Assembly: GCF_003966155.1 (NCBI RefSeq)
Contig: NZ_RXNS01000006.1
Span: forward strand, 62,001 to 126,000
DNA length: 64,000 nt
Reading direction: 5' to 3'
Origin: Halomonas nitroreducens
Lineage (GTDB): Bacteria; Pseudomonadota; Gammaproteobacteria; Pseudomonadales; Halomonadaceae
Of the stretch, positions 15,992 to 25,745 are shown in pieces. A program made the position numbers and the translations under genes. Every line of letters begins with the position of its first letter. Positions within the stretch are counted from its first letter, which is position 1. Below the pieces are notes generated by a model. That model ran no database searches. It saw only the letters and a list, made by a program, of their open reading frames with translations, and was not told where the DNA came from.

Positions 15992-16711
15992 TCAGGGGGC
16001 AGGCACCGGCGCATTCTCGCGGGGCCAGGGCCGTGCGACCTGCCAGGCCAGTCGCTGGCCGTCCGGCCAGAGGGCTACCTCGCCGGCCCAGAGCCGGCCG
16101 GTATCGGGCGCTCGCCACAGAACGTTGGTGCTGCGTGCGCCGCCTTGCCAGTGGAGCCGCTCGGTACAGCGCTCCAGCGGCTTGCTCATCAGGGGAAGCT
16201 CGACGGGGCGGGGGGCGTCGCACTCGAGGCGCGCCAGGGCCACATCCCGGTGTTCCCGGCCGTCGTCGTCACGCCAGTGGGCATGCAGGCGATAGCGCTC
16301 GGGGGCTGCCAGGGGCTCCTGCCAGCTGCCCAGCAGGCTCGCCTCGAAGCCGGCCGTGACCACCGGTCGCCCATCGCGCAGCTGGAGGGTGGCGAAGTCC
16401 GCCGCCTGCCAGAAGGTGTCACGTCCGTTCTTGCCGGCCTGGTAGGCCATCACCAGCAGGGCCTCGTTGCCCAGGGTGTCGACCGACAAGGAGGCGTAGG
16501 GCAGCGCCTCGGCACGGTCGGCGGGATCGGGGGCTCGCCAGGGGGCTACCAGGGTGGCCCCCATGGCGGTGAAGCCTCCCCCGCTCGTGCATCCGGCCAG
16601 CAGGGTGCCCGTCAGCAGTGCCGTCAGCAGGCGACAACGCAGTAGGACCGCCTTGCGGCGGCCCTGGCTCTCCTTCGGTGTCGTCGTGGCGTGATGTCGC
16701 CGAAGCGTCAA
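15992..16711 (-). CDS. yjbF: YjbF/GfcB-family lipoprotein
   Basis: 239-residue predicted lipoprotein with lipobox LLAGC (Cys at about residue 41) after a hydrophobic stretch, so it should be anchored in the outer membrane. The mature part contains the YjbF-like YASLSVDTLGNEALLVMAYQ and FATLQLRDGRPVVTAGF segments. No ATG is available at the front; the earliest start is a TTG at 16711 that overlaps the yjbE-like stop as TTGA, suggesting translational coupling. This gives a long basic leader before the signal core, so a later non-ATG start is possible. Confidence 0.75.
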   Translation of the reverse strand: MTLRRHHATTTPKESQGRRKAVLLRCRLLTALLTGTLLAGCTSGGGFTAMGATLVAPWRAPDPADRAEALPYASLSVDTLGNEALLVMAYQAGKNGRDTFWQAADFATLQLRDGRPVVTAGFEASLLGSWQEPLAAPERYRLHAHWRDDDGREHRDVALARLECDAPRPVELPLMSKPLERCTERLHWQGGARSTNVLWRAPDTGRLWAGEVALWPDGQRLAWQVARPWPRENAPVPAP

Positions 16712-17073
16712 TTCGGCTTGCCTCGTCCGGTGCCCGTGGTCCCGGAGCCGGTGCCGGTGCCGGGCCCCGTGCCGTTGGCCCCGGTCACCACCCCGACGCC
16801 CACGGCGCCGTTGTCAATCGCGTTGCCGATGGCGCTACCGGAATTGCCCGGTGCCTCGCCGCCGGCGCCGCCTCCTGTCGCCACGCCGCCATTGGCAACG
16901 GCGTTACCGACGGTGGACGTGTTGGCGTTGCCCGTCGTGATGGTGGCGTTGGCATTGGCCGATGCGCCGGCCTGGCCCTGGGCACTCTGCTGCGCCAGCG
17001 CCAGCGGCGAGAGGGTCATGGTCAGCGCGGCCATGATGGCGGCCGGTCGCACCACTGTGCTGAAAAGTTTCAT
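16708..17073 (-). CDS. yjbE: YjbE-like secreted Gly/Asn-rich protein
   Basis: 121-residue exported protein: a signal peptide to about residue 27 (ALTMTLSPLALAQQ) followed by a low-complexity mature part rich in Gly, Ala, Asn and Thr, with repeated NA-x-x-NG and TGTG-type units. It heads the yjbEFGH-like operon, where E. coli yjbE is also a small Ala/Gly-rich secreted protein. No enzymatic motif is present; a structural or matrix role is possible. It is followed by the lipoprotein gene with a 4-base overlap and preceded by a long AT-rich non-coding block. Confidence 0.75.
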   Translation of the reverse strand: MKLFSTVVRPAAIMAALTMTLSPLALAQQSAQGQAGASANANATITTGNANTSTVGNAVANGGVATGGGAGGEAPGNSGSAIGNAIDNGAVGVGVVTGANGTGPGTGTGSGTTGTGRGKPN

Positions 17074-17373
17074 CGTCTTGCTACTCCTGTGTGCCTGAAG
17101 GCTCCGTTTGCTGCGCCGCCAGGCAGCCGCGGCCTGCGTCCTGCCTGGCCCACACCCTCACTGGCGACGACCTCTCGCCGCATTCTCGCGCATTGCCGAA
17201 GGCAAAAAATCACGGGAATCAATGAGGGGATATACGTCTTACAGAAAGGTAAGAAACCACTAAAGAAAATCTTTTTGTTTTATCTTTAAGAAATGTAAAG
17301 AACAGTAATGAAATGAAAAAACGCGGAATCAGGGGTGACATCAAGCGATAAATGATTATGCTCTCAAGCTGTT

Positions 17374-17410
17374 GTAACCGCCGGGCCTACGGATAGGCTT
17401 TGCGGCATCT
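17374..17410 (-). promoter_or_regulatory. Structured leader element resembling the 3' half of a c-di-GMP-I riboswitch
   Basis: Read on the minus strand this segment is GATGCCGCAAAGCC, then a GCCT-loop-AGGC hairpin, then CCGGCGGTTAC. The CGCAAAGCC string and the following G/C stem resemble the second half of GEMM (c-di-GMP-I) aptamers. The first half (GGGCAAACC with its stem) is not seen, so this is either a diverged relative or chance. It would lie in the 5' leader of the yjbE-like operon. Confidence 0.25.
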
Positions 17411-17551
17411 CATCTCGAAGTCACAGAAGAAATACTGATCATAGCCATAGGGAGTGGCGGTCAATGTGTTGCCAAAAAGCAACAGCCTGGAAGAAAGCTT
17501 CTCGCGAAGTGCAACTTTAAGGTATTGATACAAATGGATAAAACCTTTCAT

Positions 17552-17577
17552 TTGTCCTGTGCTTATATACAGGATAA
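17552..17577. promoter_or_regulatory. Inverted repeat upstream of wza
   Basis: TTGTCCTGT - eight-base spacer - ACAGGATAA, a 9-bp dyad with one mismatch, about 250 bases before the wza start. It fits the size of a dimeric repressor or response-regulator site, or an RNA hairpin. No specific regulator can be named. Confidence 0.35.
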
Positions 17578-17820
17578 AGGGAGGTGTTGCGCACGAAAGC
17601 TTGGGATAATGTGTAGCAAATCGGCGACATCTTATATTTCGATTGTCGATTCTATGCTTTGTTAGTCTCCCAATTATTGCGTGCGAATCGTGTGGATTGG
17701 TGTGTCTGTTGTGGGTATATGACCCATATTTGATGTCTCTTTTTCGCGATATTTCGTGCTGCTATTGGGCGGTTTGCCTGATGCAGTAGAGGGGGTCAGC
17801 ATGGTCGAGAGAGTGAGATA

Positions 17821-18945
17821 ATGACGATAGCGAACGGGTGGCGCCCGATCCGGGCGGCACTACCAGTCATCGGCTGGATGCTGCTGCAGGGGTGTGCCTT
17901 CGCCCCGGGCGGGCACATCGACTACGACACCGCCACGGCGCCCATCGATGAGCTGGTGGATATCGAGCCCATCACGTTCGGGCTGGTCCGGACGCAGCAC
18001 CAGACGGTCGATACCCCGATTGCCGCCGACGCGGCGACGCCCCCCGCCAAGGAGTACCAGTACCGGATCGGCAAGGGGGATGTGCTCAGCATCATCGTCT
18101 ACGACCATCCCGAGCTGACCATTCCCGCCGGCAGCGAGCGCAGCGCCGCCGAATCCGGCAATACGGTGCACAACGACGGCACCATCTTCTATCCGTATGT
18201 CGGCCAGATATCGGTGCTGGGTCAGACCGTCGGCGAAGTCCGCGCGCGCATTGCCCAGGCCCTGGAACCCTATGTCGCCATGCCCCAGGTCGAGGTGCAG
18301 GTGGCCGAGTTCAACTCCCAGAAAGTCAACGTTACCGGTCAGGTCGCGACCCCGGGCTCCCTGCCGATCACCAATGTTCCGCTGACCGTCCTGGATGCCA
18401 TCAACGCCGCCGGGGGACCCAGCGAGCTGGCCAACTGGCACCGTGTCGTGCTGACCCGTGACGGCGAGGAGATCGACCTGTCGCTCCACGCCATGCTCAA
18501 CGAGGGGCGGCTGGACAACAACCTGCGGCTGCGTGATGGCGACGTGCTGCATGTGCGTGACCTGGCGGGCCAGAAGGTCTACGTGATGGGCGAGGTCGGT
18601 GAGCCGGGCAGCCTGCCGATGGGGCGAAGCCGCCTGACCCTTGCCGACGCCCTGTCGGAGGCGGGGGGCATTGACGAGAGCAGCGCCGATGCCTCCGGCA
18701 TCTTCGTGATCCGGCGTCGTCCTCCCCAGAGCGACAAGCTGGCGACCGTCTACCAGCTGGATGCCCGCAATGCCGCGGCCATGGTGCTCGGTACCGAGTT
18801 CCGGCTGGCACCCAGCGACATCGTCTACGTCACCACGACGCCACTGGGGCGCTGGAACCGGGTGATCCAGCAGCTGCTGCCGACCGTCAGCAGCCTCTAC
18901 CAGAGCACGCGCATGACCGGCGAGCTCGAGGACCTGGCGCGATGA
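17821..18945 (+). CDS. wza: Wza-family outer-membrane polysaccharide export lipoprotein
   Basis: 374-residue lipoprotein (lipobox LLQGC, Cys about residue 25) that forms the outer-membrane channel for capsule export. It contains the Poly_export domain (YRIGKGDVLSIIVYDHPELT, NDGTIFYPYVGQISVLGQTVGEVRARI) and two SLBB-type beta-grasp repeats (VNVTGQVATPGSLPITN and VYVMGEVGEPGSLPMG). The C terminus ends in a helix (GRWNRVIQQLLPTVSSLYQ) like the membrane-spanning helix of Wza. It opens the capsule operon; its stop overlaps wzb by four bases. Confidence 0.95.
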   Translation: MTIANGWRPIRAALPVIGWMLLQGCAFAPGGHIDYDTATAPIDELVDIEPITFGLVRTQHQTVDTPIAADAATPPAKEYQYRIGKGDVLSIIVYDHPELTIPAGSERSAAESGNTVHNDGTIFYPYVGQISVLGQTVGEVRARIAQALEPYVAMPQVEVQVAEFNSQKVNVTGQVATPGSLPITNVPLTVLDAINAAGGPSELANWHRVVLTRDGEEIDLSLHAMLNEGRLDNNLRLRDGDVLHVRDLAGQKVYVMGEVGEPGSLPMGRSRLTLADALSEAGGIDESSADASGIFVIRRRPPQSDKLATVYQLDARNAAAMVLGTEFRLAPSDIVYVTTTPLGRWNRVIQQLLPTVSSLYQSTRMTGELEDLAR

Positions 18946-19406
18946 CATCGACCGGCACCTTTCAGCAGCTACTGGTGGTCTGTACCGGCAACATCTGCCG
19001 CAGCCCGGTGGGCGAGGCCCTGTTGCGCCGGGCGTTGCCCCATTGCCGGGTGGCATCCGCCGGCCTCGGGGCCCTGGTCGGAGAGGGGATGGAGCCCCGG
19101 GCGCGCCGGCTCGCCGAGGCCGATGGGCTGGATGTCGGCGGGCATGTCGCTCGCCAGCTCGACGCCAGCATGGTGCGGGCGGCGGACCTGGTCCTGGTGA
19201 TGAGCGAGAGCCAGCGTCTCGCCATCGCCGAACGCTATCCCTTCGCCACGGGCAAGGTCATGCGCTTCGGCCACTGGCTGGCACCGGGCGGGGTGGACGT
19301 GTCCGACCCCTACCGGGGCAGCGACGAACTCTTCGCGGCGGTCCATGCCCGCCTTGTCGTGGCCGCCGATGGCTGGGGCCGTCGCCTGGCTCCCGCAGCC
19401 CCTTGA
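18942..19406 (+). CDS. wzb: Low-molecular-weight protein tyrosine phosphatase Wzb
   Basis: 154-residue phosphatase that removes phosphate from the tyrosine tail of the Wzc kinase, which is needed for capsule assembly cycles. It has the C-x5-R active-site loop (VCTGNICRSP) near the N terminus and the DP general-acid pair (VSDPYRGS) near the C terminus. The ATG overlaps the wza stop (ATGA). The wza-wzb-wzc order is that of group 1 capsule and colanic-acid-type loci. Confidence 0.95.
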   Translation: MTSTGTFQQLLVVCTGNICRSPVGEALLRRALPHCRVASAGLGALVGEGMEPRARRLAEADGLDVGGHVARQLDASMVRAADLVLVMSESQRLAIAERYPFATGKVMRFGHWLAPGGVDVSDPYRGSDELFAAVHARLVVAADGWGRRLAPAAP

Positions 19407-19446
19407 TCACAAGGCCGCGTCTCTACTCGATCAGCAGGATTTCTCA

Positions 19447-21642
19447 ATGGTGAAACAGATGAGCAATGGTGGGCGATCCGGACAGGATGACATCGATATC
19501 GCCCGCCTGGCCGGGGCGTTGCTGGACCACAAGTGGTGGATCGCGCTGGTCACCCTGGCCTTCGCCGTGGTCGCGGTGATCCATGTCCAGCTCGCCACCC
19601 CCATCTATCGTGCCGATGCGCTGGTTCAGGTGGAGGGGAACCCCGGGCTCAGCAACCCCTTGTCCGAGGTCCGCTCGATGCTCGACCAGCAACCCAAGGC
19701 CGAGGCGCAGCTCGAGATTCTTCGCTCGCGCATGGTACTCGGGCAGGCGGTCGACCGCGAGCAGCTCGATGTTGTGGTCACCCCGGCGCGTCTGCCGCTG
19801 GTGGGGGAGTTCCTGGTCCGGCGCGGCGTGGCGCGTCCCGGTTTTGCCGACCACAGCGTCTGGGCCGGCGAGTTCCTCAACGTGGGCAAGCTGCGGGTGG
19901 ACCAGGGCTGGCTCGGTCGCCCGCTGCGCCTGGTCACCGGGACCGGAGGGGGATACCGCCTCTACCACGAGGATCGCCTGCTGGGCGAGGGGCGTGTCGG
20001 CGAGGACGAGCAGTTCGCCAAGGGCCAGATCGACCTGCGGGTCGCGGAGCTCGAGGCCGGGGAGGGCGCCGAGTTCACCCTGGTCCGGCGGTCCCGGCTT
20101 GCCGCCATCAACGGCTTGAGCGCCCGTTTCAGCGTGGCCCAGCGGGGGCGTGACAGCGGGGTGTTCCGCCTGGCGCTGCGCGACTCCCGGGCGGATCGCG
20201 CCGAGCGCACCCTGAGCGCCATCGCCGAGATCTACCTGACCCAGAATATCCGCCGGCAAAGCGCCGAGGCCGAGAAGAGTCTCGAGTTCCTGCGCGAGCA
20301 GTTGCCCCAGGTGCGAGAGGAGCTGGTGCAGGCCGAGAATGCCCTCAACCGCTACCGCACCCAGCGCGACAGCGTCGATCTCTCCATGGAAACGCGCTCG
20401 GTGCTCGATCGCCTGGTACAGCTCGAGTCCCGGATCAAGGAGATGGAGCTCGAGGAGGCCGAACTGTCTCATCGCTTCAACGACGCTCATCCCACCTACG
20501 CGGCCATGCTCGACAAGAAGCAGAACCTGCAGCGCGAGCGCGAGCGACTCAATGACAAGATTTCCGACATGCCCGAGACCCAGCAGCATGTGCTGCGCCT
20601 GTCCCGGGACGTGGAGGTGACCCAGGAGGTCTATGTCCAGCTCCGCAACAAGATCCAGGAAATGAACATCACCAAGGCCAGCACGGTTGGCAATGTGCGC
20701 ATCCTCGATGACGCCGTGGTTCAGCCGGTCCCCGTGGCGCCCCGCAAGCCGGTGACCGTGGTGTTCATGACCCTGGTCGGCGGCTTCCTGGCCGTGGGCG
20801 TCGTGCTGGTGCGCAGCATCTTCAGTCGCGCAGTGGAAAGTGCCGAGCAGATCGAGGAGCTGGGACTGCCGGTCTATGCCACGGTGCCGCTGTCCGATGA
20901 GCAGCAGAAGCTGGTGCGGCGCTTCAAGCATCGCCACCACAAGCGCGGCCGCGCCGTGACCAGCGGCGTGCTGGCGAGGCGCGAAGCCGACGATACCGCG
21001 ATCGAGGCCCTGCGCGGCCTGCGCACCAGCCTCCACTTCGCGATGCTCGAGAGCCAGGACAACCGGCTGATGATCACCGGCCCGAGCCCCGGGGTCGGCA
21101 AGAGCTTCGTCACCATCAACCTCGGCGCGGTCTGTGCCCAGGGGGGGCAGCGCGTGCTGGTCATCGACGCCGACATGCGCAAGGGGCACCTGCATACGGC
21201 CTTCGGCGTGTCGAGCGAAGGCGGTCTGTCGGAGCTGCTGTCCGGCAAGTGCCCCCTCGCCGAGGCGATCCGCCCGTCGTCCGTGGAGGGCCTGAGCTTC
21301 ATCACCCGCGGCAAGGCACCACCCAACCCGGCCGAGCTGCTGATGGGTGATCGCTTCACGGCGCTGCTGGACGACCTCGGCGAGCGCTTCGACCTGGTCA
21401 TCATCGACACGCCGCCGGTGCTGGCGGTGACCGACGCCGCCGTGGTCGGCAAGCAGAGCGGGACCACCCTGATGGTGGCGCGCTATGGCCTGAATCCGGC
21501 CAAGGAGATCCGGGTCGCCCTCGGCCGGCTGGAGAGCAGCGGTGTCCCGGTCAAGGGCGCGATCCTCAATGCCGTCGAGGCCAAGGCCGCGACCAGCTTC
21601 GGCTACGGCTACTACCACTATGCCTACAAGGCTGGTGGTTGA
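19447..21642 (+). CDS. wzc: Wzc polysaccharide copolymerase / tyrosine autokinase
   Basis: 731-residue inner-membrane protein controlling chain length and export. It has an N-terminal Wzz domain with TM1 near residues 30-52, a long periplasmic coiled coil (residues about 270-390), a GNVR-type segment and TM2 near 435-455. The cytoplasmic BY-kinase domain has Walker A (GPSPGVGKS, about 543), Walker A' (VLVIDADMRKG, about 573) and Walker B (LVIIDTPP, about 650). The C terminus is a tyrosine cluster (YGYGYYHYAY), the autophosphorylation site acted on by Wzb. ATG 19447 has AGGA upstream; the frame is open earlier into wzb. Confidence 0.95.
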   Translation: MVKQMSNGGRSGQDDIDIARLAGALLDHKWWIALVTLAFAVVAVIHVQLATPIYRADALVQVEGNPGLSNPLSEVRSMLDQQPKAEAQLEILRSRMVLGQAVDREQLDVVVTPARLPLVGEFLVRRGVARPGFADHSVWAGEFLNVGKLRVDQGWLGRPLRLVTGTGGGYRLYHEDRLLGEGRVGEDEQFAKGQIDLRVAELEAGEGAEFTLVRRSRLAAINGLSARFSVAQRGRDSGVFRLALRDSRADRAERTLSAIAEIYLTQNIRRQSAEAEKSLEFLREQLPQVREELVQAENALNRYRTQRDSVDLSMETRSVLDRLVQLESRIKEMELEEAELSHRFNDAHPTYAAMLDKKQNLQRERERLNDKISDMPETQQHVLRLSRDVEVTQEVYVQLRNKIQEMNITKASTVGNVRILDDAVVQPVPVAPRKPVTVVFMTLVGGFLAVGVVLVRSIFSRAVESAEQIEELGLPVYATVPLSDEQQKLVRRFKHRHHKRGRAVTSGVLARREADDTAIEALRGLRTSLHFAMLESQDNRLMITGPSPGVGKSFVTINLGAVCAQGGQRVLVIDADMRKGHLHTAFGVSSEGGLSELLSGKCPLAEAIRPSSVEGLSFITRGKAPPNPAELLMGDRFTALLDDLGERFDLVIIDTPPVLAVTDAAVVGKQSGTTLMVARYGLNPAKEIRVALGRLESSGVPVKGAILNAVEAKAATSFGYGYYHYAYKAGG

Positions 21643-21650
21643 TCCCTGGC

Positions 21651-21675
21651 GGTCCCCGCGCGGCCGGGGCCTTTC
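21651..21675 (+). terminator. Stem-loop attenuator candidate after wzc
   Basis: GGTCCCCG / CGGGGCC stem followed by TTTCAT in the 65-base wzc-wbpA gap. In group 1 capsule loci a stem-loop after wzc limits transcription into the glycan-specific genes; the same role is inferred here. Confidence 0.5.
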
Positions 21676-21707
21676 ATAACCCTTCTGTCTGAAAACATGG
21701 ATGCGTC

Positions 21708-24018
<2,311 letters not shown>

Positions 24019-24026
24019 GGTCGCCC

Positions 24027-24608
24027 ATGAGCACTTGCATTCATCCCAGTGCCATCGTCGACGAGGGCGCCGTGCTCGGCGAGGGCACGAAGGTCTGGCA
24101 TTTCGTGCACGTCTGCGGCGGGGCCCGTATCGGTCGCCAGGTGTCCCTCGGCCAGAACGTCTTCGTCGGCAATCGCACGGTGATCGGTGATCACTGCAAG
24201 GTCCAGAACAATGTCTCCGTCTACGACAACGTGACCCTCGAGACGGGCGTGTTCTGCGGTCCCAGCATGGTCTTCACCAACGTCATGAACCCCCGGGCGC
24301 GGGTCGAACGCAAGGACGAGTTCCGCGACACGCGGGTGCGGGAGGGCGCCACCCTGGGCGCCAACTGCACGGTCGTCTGCGGCGTCACCATCGGTCGTTA
24401 TGCCTTCGTCGGCGCCGGCGCGGTGATCAACCGGGACGTGCCGGATTTCGCCCTGATGGTCGGCGTGCCGGCTCGCCAGCTGGGCTGGATGAGTCGGCAC
24501 GGCGAGCGCCTCGACCTGCCGCTGACGGGGGAGGGCGAGGTCCGCTGCCCGCATACCGGCGACCGCTATCGGCTGCAGGGCAACACCCTGGCCTGTGATC
24601 CGGCCTGA
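24027..24608 (+). CDS. wbpD: UDP-3-amino sugar N-acetyltransferase (WbpD type)
   Basis: 193-residue left-handed beta-helix acyltransferase with hexapeptide repeats ([31 protein letters not shown] and later [16 protein letters not shown]). WbpD acetylates the 3-amino group to give UDP-GlcNAc(3NAc)A. The ATG at 24027 has GAGGT 6 bases upstream; the frame opens 12 bases earlier. The C terminus carries a short [10 protein letters not shown] extension. Fits directly between the 3-dehydrogenase and the aminotransferase. Confidence 0.88.
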   Translation: MSTCIHPSAIVDEGAVLGEGTKVWHFVHVCGGARIGRQVSLGQNVFVGNRTVIGDHCKVQNNVSVYDNVTLETGVFCGPSMVFTNVMNPRARVERKDEFRDTRVREGATLGANCTVVCGVTIGRYAFVGAGAVINRDVPDFALMVGVPARQLGWMSRHGERLDLPLTGEGEVRCPHTGDRYRLQGNTLACDPA

Positions 24609-24634
24609 GTCTCGAACCACCAGGAAGACGATAC

Positions 24635-25720
24635 ATGGAATTCATCGATCTCGAGTCCCAGCAGGTGCGCATCCGCGAGCGCATCAACGATGGCATCCGT
24701 GGGGTGCTGGCCCATGGCAAGTATATCCTGGGGCCGGAGGTGGCCGAGTTGGAGGCCCGCCTGGCGGCCTATGTCGGCGTCAAGCACTGCATCAGCTGCG
24801 CCAACGGTACCGATGCCCTGCAGATTGCCCAGATGGCACTGGGAATCGGGCCGGGTGACGAGGTGATCACGCCGGGCTTCACCTATATCGCTACCGCCGA
24901 GACCGTTGCCCTGCTGGGCGCGCGGCCGATCTACGTGGACATCGATCCGGCGACCTACCTGCTCGACCCGGCGCGGATCGAGGCGGCGATCACTCCCCGC
25001 ACCAAGGCGATCATCCCGGTCTCGCTGTACGGCCAGTGTGCCGACATGGACGCCATCAACGCGATCGCCGAGCGCCATGGGCTGACGGTCATCGAGGATG
25101 CCGCGCAGAGTTTCGGTGCCACCTACAAGGGGCGGCGTTCCGGCGGCCTCTCGACCATCGCCACGACCTCCTTCTTCCCCAGCAAGCCGCTGGGGGCCTA
25201 TGGCGACGGGGGCGCGCTGTTCACCGACGACGACGCACTCGCCACCGTTCTCCGGCAGATTGCCCGTCACGGCCAGGACCGCCGCTACCACCATGTCCGG
25301 GTCGGCATCAACAGTCGCCTGGATACCCTGCAGGCGGCGATCCTGCTGCCCAAGCTGGAGATCCTCGACGACGAGCTGCAGCTGCGCGAGCAGGTAGCGG
25401 CGCGCTACGGCCGGCTGCTCGCGGCGGCAGGCCTCGTGGCGCCGCACATCGAGAGCCACAACACCAGCGCCTATGCCCAGTACACCGTGGAAGTGGAAGA
25501 CCGCGAAGTGGTGCTGGCCCGGCTGGCGGAAGCGCAGATTCCCACAGCGGTCCACTACCCGATACCGCTCAATCGCCAGCCGGCGGTGGCCGACGAGCAG
25601 GCACACCTGCCGGTGGGCAACAACGCGGCGCGGCGCGTGATCAGCCTGCCGATGCATCCCTACCTCGACGGCGAGGATCAGCATCGCATCGTCACGGCAT
25701 TGCTCGAAGCGCTGCAGTGA
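24635..25720 (+). CDS. wbpE: UDP-3-keto sugar aminotransferase (WbpE type, DegT family)
   Basis: 361-residue PLP-dependent sugar aminotransferase. The conserved SCANGTDALQIA (phosphate-binding), VIEDAAQSFGATYKG and SFFPSKPLGAYGDGG (Schiff-base Lys) motifs are intact. In this cluster it should place an amino group on C3 of the 3-keto intermediate made by WbpB, with glutamate as donor. AGGAAG precedes the ATG. Overall pathway output is UDP-GlcNAc(3NAc)A; no WbpI-type C2 epimerase is present in the window. Confidence 0.9.
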   Translation: MEFIDLESQQVRIRERINDGIRGVLAHGKYILGPEVAELEARLAAYVGVKHCISCANGTDALQIAQMALGIGPGDEVITPGFTYIATAETVALLGARPIYVDIDPATYLLDPARIEAAITPRTKAIIPVSLYGQCADMDAINAIAERHGLTVIEDAAQSFGATYKGRRSGGLSTIATTSFFPSKPLGAYGDGGALFTDDDALATVLRQIARHGQDRRYHHVRVGINSRLDTLQAAILLPKLEILDDELQLREQVAARYGRLLAAAGLVAPHIESHNTSAYAQYTVEVEDREVVLARLAEAQIPTAVHYPIPLNRQPAVADEQAHLPVGNNAARRVISLPMHPYLDGEDQHRIVTALLEALQ

Positions 25721-25745
25721 GGGCGAGACGACAGGGAGGATGCGC

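Larger units (their letters stand above)
17074..17820. other. Long AT-rich non-coding block between yjbE-like and wza genes
   Basis: 747 bases with no convincing gene on either strand, separating the divergent yjbEFGH-like and wza operons. From about 17190 the sequence is strikingly AT-rich compared with the flanking GC-rich genes. It must contain both promoters. Visible structure: a hairpin with a GEMM-like 3' half on the minus strand (17374-17410), a dyad at 17552-17577 (TTGTCCTGT / ACAGGATAA), and a small CTTC-TCGC-GAAG hairpin near 17500. The composition suits silencing by a nucleoid protein and heavy regulation of capsule expression. No ops/JUMPstart element was found. Confidence 0.7.

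Noticed and set aside
17449..17470. ops/JUMPstart-like GGCGGT string upstream of wza
   Set aside because: Only the first six bases match; the rest of GGCGGTAGCGTG is absent.
19444..21618. Long minus-strand open frame (724 codons) opposite wzc
   Set aside because: Antisense shadow of a confident gene with no homology features.
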